Part shown: piece by piece, positions 57,436 through 64,000 of the stretch
Layout: each line of letters begins with the position of its first letter
Numbering within the stretch: position 1 is the stretch's first letter
Made by a program: the position numbers and the translations under genes
The notes under the pieces: model-generated
What the model was told of the DNA's origin: nothing
What the model saw: only the letters and a program-made list of their open reading frames with translations
The model's database searches: none
Source: Megaleporinus macrocephalus
Taxonomy: Eukaryota; Chordata; Actinopteri; Characiformes; Anostomidae
Assembly (NCBI GenBank): GCA_021613375.1
Contig: CM038719.1
Coordinates: 35,174,247-35,238,246 of the forward strand
Direction: 5' to 3'
DNA length: 64,000 nucleotides

Positions 57436-58484
57436 GAGTGTTATATACCACTGTGTGAAAAATTCATGATGAATGGACTAATAGAAATGCTCTAAAATCA
57501 CTGTTGGTTCCATTGACATTATATATGTAAAAAACACTCCATTCAATTGTTAGGATCATTACATCACTAATCAGTATTAGTGATGTAATGTGTAAACTTG
57601 TTTAAACGCTGTCATAACTCTTGCGGGACCTTTAGTGGTTCATATAAACCGCCTTTAAAGAACTCTTACAAGACGCGTAAAACACAGCAACACAGTACTG
57701 ATACATTACATTAACATAGCAGAGAGAGTATCTTTCACGTTGAATAGAGTGCTGTTTTAAAGCCAAAGACCACTATTCATTTATTATACAGACATTTATT
57801 CATTAGAAGATGAATTTATAGAAGGTTAGAAGAAGGTTTATAAAACCAGTTATTTCGCAATAAATGAGAAACACTTAGAAAAAAATACATACCTCATATG
57901 TGGCAATCTATTATAAATTCTCGCTAATTAAGCAGCTTTTTATAGTATTTTTATGACACAAATCTAAAATTATAGCGTATTACGTAATAACACTTCCATA
58001 TCGTTTTCCCATGTTTCAGCTTTATGCTGTTTCTAAAATGCTGCAAACTGTAAATAAAGTATTGCTTTAAGATTTTCTAGAACTTTTAAAACCAGATAAA
58101 ACCTTAATAACTTAATAACTGACTTAATAACTGATCGCGGAGGCCGTATGTAGTTAATTAAAGTTATAGTTTATAGTTTTGCTAAACGTCTACACATATA
58201 GTGTTAACGACTTTATTCGGATTGAGAAGAAAAAATACAGTTAGTAAAAATGAATAAAGAAACAAAAAACACTACCACTACATTCACTTGGCATATTTTT
58301 TTCTGATTGGCTGAATGTTTTTCAATGTTTGTTGTAATGTATTTAAAATCTGAAAGATAGTTTTTTACCGGATTGTGAAGGATATAAAATAATTACACTT
58401 ACATCGCAATCTTTAACATCAAAGCAGACTGTTTATTACAGAGGTATGCTTAAAAGACTGGTTATATGGTGCACTGAAATGTAT

Positions 58485-58515
<31 letters not shown>

Positions 58516-59081
58516 TGTTATGGTTTTTACCACTGTTACCACCACTAAAACCACTACTACTACTACTACTACTAATAATAATAATAATAATAAATATATA
58601 TAAAAAAAACCTTCCTTCCGTACCATTTAATATCGGCTCTGCATGAATATCTGAGCTCGAATTATAAGTCTTTCAAATGTGAATAATTTTAAGTTGTCGA
58701 TTATTAAAGCATTTGTAATATTATGGTGACCCGAATGCTCGTCCACAATAATGACTGTTTCATGAACGCAAACCAAACTATTATAAACATATCGAGGAGT
58801 TTTTCTGACAGTGATACAGCGGTAAGTTTTCACTTTGTAACTGTTCACAAAGCATAATAATAAGCTGATAAGGCGTCACAAATCTAACACTGAACGCCTA
58901 ATATACGTTTGGAATGTTGTTATTTGGCACATATCTGACCCCGCTTGCATGCATTAATATTTCCACCAATATTGCCATCAACTGTCCCAAACCGGCCAAA
59001 GAAAAAGAGATGAAAAACCCATATAAATTAAAAAGACCTGTGAAGGTGAAATTAGCCTGTATTGTTTAAATGAGGACTTAC
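57301..59081 (-). other. Jtau1-Ctau1 intron
   Basis: No further J was seen. It holds a (AT)n run at about 57371-57430, TTTA repeats near 58485-58515 and short TAC/ATA runs near 58555-58595. Large parts are paralogous to the Jtau2-Ctau2 intron (37.7-39.5 kb). Confidence 0.7.
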
Positions 59082-59126
59082 CTGAAACGATGACTTGGGT
59101 TCCTTTCCCCCAGTAGTCGAAAACAT
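59082..59126 (-). CDS. Jtau1 segment
   Basis: A 45-bp J segment encoding V-F-D-Y-W-G-K-G-T-Q-V-I-V-S, ending in phase 1 at a GTAAG donor. The RSS is perfect in spacing: heptamer 59127-59133, 23-bp spacer, nonamer GGTTTTTGT in gene orientation (59157-59165). It is the only J of the tau1 unit and splices to CH1 about 1.8 kb downstream. The 23-bp RSS pairs with the 12-bp RSS of Dtau A1/A2. Confidence 0.95.
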
Positions 59127-59375
59127 CACTGTGATCCTTACTTTGCTAGCAGCTGTACAAAAACCTCCACAGCAGAAGAAAGATAGCAGAAGAACAGAAG
59201 AGCAGAACTTCAAAACTGTATAAACCCCTGAACACACCACTACCAGCAAACTTTCAATATCTGTCAGATCATTAGCCTTTAGCTTTAAGCACAATGTGAA
59301 ACACAACCAATTATAATGACTGGTTCAGTCAGGAACACAGAAAACCACCACTACATTGTTTCCAAAGACAGCCTG

Positions 59376-59450
59376 GGTTTTTGTTAAGGATTGTATCTCT
59401 GTGCCCCTACCCCACCCCATATCACCGTGATACACTAGAAGACAAAAACC
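59376..59450 (-). other. Dtau segment A2 with both RSSs
   Basis: The 19-bp core (59404-59422) is G-rich (ATATGGGGTGGGGTAGGGG). Nonamers are perfect on both sides (GGTTTTTGT and ACAAAAACC) with 12-bp spacers; heptamers are CACGGTG (5') and CACAGAG (3'). It lies about 250 bp upstream of Jtau1. Confidence 0.93.
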
Positions 59451-59538
59451 TGAATGTGTGTACCAGTTAAGCAAACAGATCCTTATTCATGTTAAAACTA
59501 AAGCACGTTCATAGAGCACAACTAAACAGCCTCCCTGA

Positions 59539-59607
59539 GGTTCTTGTACAGTGTTTTTTTACTGTGCGTCCCAGTTATACACTATGTTGACTCCTACTGC
59601 AAAAACC
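59539..59607 (-). other. Dtau segment A1 with both RSSs
   Basis: The 13-bp core (59567-59579) reads TATAACTGGGACG in gene orientation. Upstream is nonamer GGTTTTTGC, a 12-bp spacer and heptamer CATAGTG; downstream is heptamer CACAGTA, a 12-bp spacer and nonamer ACAAGAACC. The 12-bp spacers on both sides are diagnostic of a D segment. It is the first D of the tau1 unit. Confidence 0.88.
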
Positions 59608-59779
59608 TCACAGCCTATTTCACCTTTGTTCAGCTTCACTGATTAACTTTTAAATACTTAAACATGGCCACACAGAGCCATCCACAACACTATTAGTCCT
59701 CTTTATGGCAAGTGACACTGACCACAGCTATATAAATGATTTAACTGTTTAAGCATGAAATGGTTTTAAAGAAATTGCT

Positions 59780-60200
59780 ATTGAGGTTCCTCAGGGTTCT
59801 ATCTATGGGCCAGTGCTCTTTACATTATGTGTAAATTAAGCTGGAAAACATATTGAAAATTGTGTAATTGACTTTTCTTCAGATGATTCTGTCATCTGCC
59901 TCCTCTGTAACACTAGTCATAGAACATTTGCAGAAAGATTTAATTTGTTGCGGAACTCTTTACACACTAATACAGAATGAAGGTAAGACATGGAAGAGAT
60001 ACTTTTAATAATATAAGCAAACAATTTAAATGTACAGTTATTTATTGTGTTCCATGTATTTGGGAATCTGGATGGCAAGCTATCCTTTAGGGCATATATA
60101 ATTAAAATAGGAGTTATAGAAATAGAAATATATATAAAAATAGAGCTTGTCTGTCTTAACTCTGGTCTACTGTAAAATTCGCTTGTCATCCTTGTACATG
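59780..60200 (+). mobile_element. LINE reverse-transcriptase relic (block A copy)
   Basis: On the plus strand, a broken reading frame encodes a V-P-Q-G-S-I-x-G-P-V-L-F-T-L motif typical of non-LTR reverse transcriptases, followed by a degraded catalytic-box region (S-S-D-D-S). Stops interrupt it. A paralogous copy at about 40.2-40.5 kb sits at the same place 5' of the other tau D cluster, so it marks the 5' end of the duplicated block. Confidence 0.7.
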
Positions 60201-61284
60201 TGTCATTGATATTGATTGAATTTTACTTATGAAGCACTGTTGAAACAACTTCTGATTATAATTATATGTATTTACTGTTTTATTCATATTATTCATATCA
60301 ACTGGCTGGTGCTGGTGATCTCACACATCTACAGAATTTGGAAATAAAATGTTTTGATGAATTCCTATCAGTGTGGAACAAATTTTCAGGGTTGTAGGTG
60401 CAATTCTGGTTTTTGTCTTATTTTTATTTTTCTTTGTGTGTGTGTTTTTTATTTGTTTTATTATTTCCATTGTACTGTATTGTGTTTATTTGTATGGTTG
60501 CAAAGGGCTGTTTTTAGTATTTATCATAGTTGTTATAGTATTCCAAGTGGTTACAAGGGTGTTGCTAATAGTTTGGATGGTTGCTGGGTTGTCAAGTGGT
60601 TTTTATGGTATTGATGGTATATGTTAGGATGGTATATGTTAGGATGTTAAGTGAATGTTAGGAGGCTTCTGTGGTACATCAGATAGAAAGATAGAATACT
60701 TATATAAAGCAATACTTACTTATATGCTTACTTACAACAATAGATTTAAAATGTTATTGGTTAAATCCCATTAAAATCCATTGCGGTATTATAACTTCAG
60801 CTGTTATCATTCTCATACTTTACAAATAGGGTTGAATTAAGATAGTATGTTGGGTAACTTGGGGGAAGAATCCTTGCCAAGTCAGATACCCCCACATCTT
60901 ATTTTCTTTAGTGATTAAATGATGGGCACAAATGTAATTTGGACACATTTACTGGACGTCTACATTGTAATTAATTCTGAATTTCATCTAGATCATTGCT
61001 TTAAGCATAGTTTTTCACTGGAAACTTTTTGGCTTATTGTCTGTCAATAAACAATACAGATTTGTGCATTTACATGAAAAGTGGTTATAGAAAACTTAAA
61101 CCTTTAAAACAAATGCTTTGTTCACTTGACAATACTTGTTTGTGTGATATACTTACTATAGTAGAAATAAGCAGAATCAAAAAAAGATGGTGGAGGAAAA
61201 CAGGAAATGTTTACTGCTTCTCCTCAAATAACAAAAGATAAAATGTTCAGTAGTAGCATATGGAACACTTTAACTCCACCCACG
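60200..61284. other. Non-genic stretch between VH segment 2 and block A
   Basis: No V, D, J or C motif was seen here. Around 60.53-60.67 kb there is GGTTGCTA-like low-complexity DNA, the reverse of the AACC-rich repeat near 20-21 kb. Confidence 0.6.
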
Positions 61285-61323
61285 TGTTTTTATATAAGGA
61301 GGATGCTGTTTCGTGTCAGTGTG
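61285..61323 (-). other. RSS (23-bp spacer) of VH segment 2
   Basis: Heptamer CACACTG (61317-61323), 23-bp spacer, nonamer ATAAAAACA (61285-61293), which matches the ACAAAAACC consensus at 7 of 9 positions. This is the spacing expected for VH. Confidence 0.88.
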
Positions 61324-61624
61324 TCTATGTATCGCACACAGTAGTACACAGCTGCGTCTTCAGTTTGCAGGCTTTGAGCTTGTAAAGACACTGTGTTTTT
61401 ATCATCCTCTCTCGAGATGCTGAATTTAGCTTTAAGTGAATCTTTAAGGCTTCCCGAGGAGTCGCCAATCCACTCCATTGCTTTTCCTGTTGGATGTCTA
61501 ATCCAGTCTGTGGTGTAGCTGCTGTCGCTTACTGAGTATCCTGAGACAACACAGGTAATGGTGAGTGGCTCACCGGGCTTCACATACTTATTTCCAGGCT
61601 GCTGCAGTTCAACACTCTCAGTGT
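61324..61624 (-). CDS. VH segment 2, V exon
   Basis: Open V-set exon. FR1 has V-E-L-Q-Q-P-G and the first cysteine in L-T-I-T-C-V-V-S-G-Y; FR2 has the D-W-I-R-H-P-T-G core with M-E-W-I-G; FR3 ends E-D-A-A-V-Y-Y-C-V-R. It belongs to a different VH family from segment 1, judged by FR1 and FR3. It ends at a CACACTG heptamer with a correct 23-bp RSS. It is the VH closest to the first tau D-J-C unit. It looks functional. Confidence 0.92.
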
Positions 61625-61897
61625 CTGTAGACAAATAGAACAGAATAGATTCCAGTTTGGGCGGCAAAGTAGATCCACTAAAGATGCTCACCACTAAACT
61701 TTACGTACACATTCAACAACATATTGATAGCTTTAATGCATCTAAAGCACAAGTTCAGTGTAATAGATTCTACTAAATCTAAACTTAAACCTCTTAACCC
61801 TAATGCTGTTAGTTAACTGGTAGTATTAGTAGATAAACTATAGCAGACTCTACAACACAATTTCACCTACAAGTGTAACAGTCAGTCCTTTACTTAC

Positions 61898-61940
61898 AAA
61901 TTGCAGTTGCCAAAGCTACGAGCAGCTGAAGGAACATCAT
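61898..61940 (-). CDS. VH segment 2, leader exon (L-part1)
   Basis: Two ATGs followed by a hydrophobic leader (M-M-F-L-Q-L-L-V-A-L-A-T-A-I), ending in phase 1 at a GTAAG donor. The V exon lies about 270 bp downstream with a matching CTACAG acceptor. An octamer sits about 92 bp upstream. Confidence 0.9.
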
Positions 61941-62031
61941 TTGAGCACTTTAGATTATGTTTTACACTTCAGCTCTGAGGTGATGGGCATAGGATGGGCA
62001 GCTTCTTCTTAAAAAATGATGAGGAGGGCAA

Positions 62032-62039
62032 ATTTGCAT
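62032..62039 (-). promoter_or_regulatory. Octamer of VH segment 2 promoter
   Basis: Perfect ATGCAAAT in gene orientation, about 92 bp upstream of the leader ATG, as in classical VH promoters. Confidence 0.85.
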
Positions 62040-62682
62040 AGCATTTACATTTATATGTACGGCACATACCAGACCTAACAGAAGGAGCATAGCATGTACA
62101 GTTTATTTAAAAGAGGACGGACAATGTAGATACATTAGAACTGATTCATGTAATGAAAACTTTTAACCACGACTGTATCATTACAGTATTTAATACTAGA
62201 GAGTATCAGCATTAGTATGAAAGCTAATAACATCAGCAGTCCTACTTTATATTATGTCTTGATAGTAACAGTGTTACACATTAACAATATGCAACAACAT
62301 TATAATTCCCAGCAGTGTTTTCACTGTAACAGATGGATTGCATTTATATAATTACATAAAGCTATAAAACCTATTTTCTCTTATGTAGTTAGGTATGTGT
62401 GTAATGCAGGTAGGTATGTGTGTTTATGTATGTACATATGTGTGTTTGGAATTATGCATATAGGTATATAGCAGTTATGTTTATATGCATATACAATTTA
62501 TTAATCATTTTTGGCTCCACCTCACTAAGTCAAGACACTTTATCCTCGTTCTAATCTCCATACATGTGAGTAATAGTTCAGGGGACTACTTTTCTCTACT
62601 TGTTGGGGACTGTATTCTATTGTATGCTCTGTGTACCTGTGTTGTGAATAAGCTACTGCTTGCCTACATTTCCTTTGGGCTC

Positions 62683-62799
<117 letters not shown>

Positions 62800-63116
62800 A
62801 AGTGTAATATGGTTTTCCAACAAGACTTTTTAGATTGCAATAAAAAGGTGTATAAGTAGTGTAAGTATGTTTGTGTTGTGACAGAGTAACACAAGCAGAG
62901 TTGGTATCATAGGTGATTGTCAGCATTATGAAAGTATTTATACTTTATCTTCACAGGACTTGACATTCCTTATATGTAGCCAGAGGTAGTAGCATATTTG
63001 TATTGTATTGGTAATGTTAACCAAAGTCCAAAGCTTCAAACCATCCTGTAATGTGACTGTATTTACAGAGCAACCCCAGATCACTATTATCTTTATGTGA
63101 GTGCTATGAAACTACA

Positions 63117-63144
63117 GATTTTGTTGATCTTCTCCATCACTGTG
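63117..63144 (-). other. RSS of VH segment 1 (anomalous spacing)
   Basis: The heptamer CACAGTG (63138-63144) is perfect. At the 23-bp position expected for VH, the nine bases at 63106-63114 read TAGTTTCAT and do not resemble a nonamer. The only nonamer-like sequence is AACAAAATC after 12 bp (or ACAAAATCT after 13 bp). Confidence 0.55.
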
Positions 63145-63456
63145 TCTCTCGAGCGCAGTAATAAACAGCAGTGTCCTCTGCTCTCAGACTCTTGGCCTCT
63201 AAGAATTGTGTGCTTGCGGAAACATCCTCAGTCAGTACAAAATGGTCTTTCATGGAGTCTGCATATATAACACTTGAGCTGCCAGAGTTTACTCTCCCAA
63301 TCCATTCCAGAGCGTTCCCTGGTTTCTGTCTTATCCAGTGCATGTAGTAGCTGGTCATCGTAAAGCCACTTATTTTACAGGAGATCTTCACAGCTTCTCC
63401 AGGTTTCTTCACCTGAGGTAGAGACTGATCCATCCTGATCTCCTGACATGAGAGAT
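63145..63456 (-). CDS. VH segment 1, V exon
   Basis: Open V-set exon encoding FR1 to FR3 of an immunoglobulin heavy chain. It has the FR1 cysteine (K-I-S-C-K), the FR2 motif Y-M-H-W-I-R-Q-K-P-G with L-E-W-I-G, and the FR3 end A-E-D-T-A-V-Y-Y-C-A-R. The exon starts after a TTAAG acceptor, restores the codon split with the leader, and ends at a perfect CACAGTG heptamer. No stop or frameshift was seen. Its nonamer is oddly placed (see the RSS entry), so whether it can rearrange is uncertain. It is the most 5' VH visible; others may lie beyond base 64000. Confidence 0.9.
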
Positions 63457-63636
63457 CTTAACAAGAAGAAACAGCATAACAACAAATAATGAAACTCAAT
63501 GAACCAAACCAGTATTTATCTCTTACATTGATTAAGATTTATCTCAGGTAAGAGATAACACTATTAATCTGTCTGTGCAATACATTTTAAAGTTATACTA
63601 AAAACATCTTTACACAAGCTCATAAGTACTCATTAC

Positions 63637-63685
63637 TTTGGATGGACCATAAGATGAAACAAATGATGCTTGGAATCCTCATCAT
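63637..63685 (-). CDS. VH segment 1, leader exon (L-part1)
   Basis: The reverse complement has two consecutive ATGs followed by a short hydrophobic leader (M-M-R-I-P-S-I-I-C-F-I-L-W-S-I-Q) that ends in phase 1 before a GTAATG splice donor. The V exon lies about 180 bp downstream and its acceptor is phase-compatible. An octamer lies about 118 bp upstream. The first ATG is taken as the start; the second would remove only one residue. The leader directs the heavy chain to the ER. Confidence 0.85.
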
Positions 63686-63802
63686 CAACTTCAAGCTTTC
63701 ACAGTGGAGTCTAAATGCTGGTATGGCTAATACAGGTTTTATACGATAAGTGATTATAAAGGGATGGTGGAGCCTAAATTTACATATTCGTCTGTCTAGA
63801 GA

Positions 63803-63810
63803 ATTTGCAT
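63803..63810 (-). promoter_or_regulatory. Octamer of VH segment 1 promoter
   Basis: Perfect ATGCAAAT in gene orientation, about 118 bp upstream of the leader ATG. This is the Oct-1/Oct-2 site typical of VH promoters. Confidence 0.8.
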
Positions 63811-64000
63811 CAGCCCAGTCAAATTTTGGCATGCTGCTGAAATTGAAAGAGGAAGTGTTTTGTGTTCACGAACACAAAGAATCTAAGCACTAGCAATTAT
63901 AGTTAGTTATAGTTGAATTAATATGATCAATTATTATCTTGTAATCTGAAATGTATGTTGTCATGGAAAACACTCACTTAGAGCCATAAACTACCTTCTT

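Overview
The window is part of a ray-finned (teleost) fish immunoglobulin heavy-chain (IGH) locus, and every gene segment lies on the minus strand. Transcription therefore runs from high to low coordinates. The evidence is two VH segments with split leaders and octamer promoters, 13 D segments flanked by 12-bp-spacer RSSs on both sides, 10 JH segments with 22/23-bp-spacer RSSs and the Y-W-G-K-G-T motif, and C1-set constant exons that all splice in phase 1. Abundant Tc1/mariner, piggyBac-like and other repeats, together with IgT-type D-J-C units upstream of the mu-type D-J-C region, fit a teleost. Repeat families suggest an otophysan such as a characiform or gymnotiform, but the species is inference.

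Layout in transcription order. (1) VH segments at 63.7-63.1 and 61.9-61.3 kb. (2) Block A: Dtau, Dtau, Jtau (59.6-59.1), Ctau1 CH1-CH4 (57.3-54.5), TM exons (53.1-52.8), then four more D segments (50.4, 49.4, 48.8, 46.1). (3) A relic unit with only TM exons (43.45-43.2), plus an older degraded TM exon at 48.6. (4) Block C, a roughly 16-kb paralogue of block A: Dtau, Dtau, Jtau (40.0-39.5), Ctau2 CH1-CH4 (37.7-34.8), TM exons (33.3-33.0) and five D segments (31.6-27.0). (5) A repeat-rich stretch (27-19.9). (6) Eight JH segments and one JH relic (19.8-17.4). (7) The mu-type constant gene: CH1 with a seven-fold EPK[P/S] hinge in the same exon (15.0-14.6), CH3 (13.9-13.6), CH4 (13.5-13.2), TM exons (11.8-11.4). 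(8) A 6-kb repeat-rich spacer. (9) A tandem array of CH2-CH3-CH4 cassettes (5.3 to 0 kb; four cassettes and the edge of a fifth), which by position is the IgD (Cdelta) region; it continues beyond base 1.

How it works: V-D-J recombination to a Jtau would give either of two IgT/IgZ-type heavy chains, and deletes downstream DNA only as far as the J used. Recombination to the 3' JH cluster deletes both tau genes and gives the mu-type chain. Alternative splicing of Cmu1 to the cassette array would give an IgD-type chain.

Most notable observations: the mu-type gene has no recognisable CH2 exon and carries a Glu-Pro-Lys-Pro repeat hinge instead; its CH3/CH4 exons and the intron between them are nearly identical in part to the delta-like cassettes (recent gene conversion or chimaera formation); the first cassette is dead in two of its three exons and no Cdelta1 is seen; orphan TM exons record tau units that lost their CH domains. 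All coordinates come from reading the sequence by eye; no alignment or database search was run.
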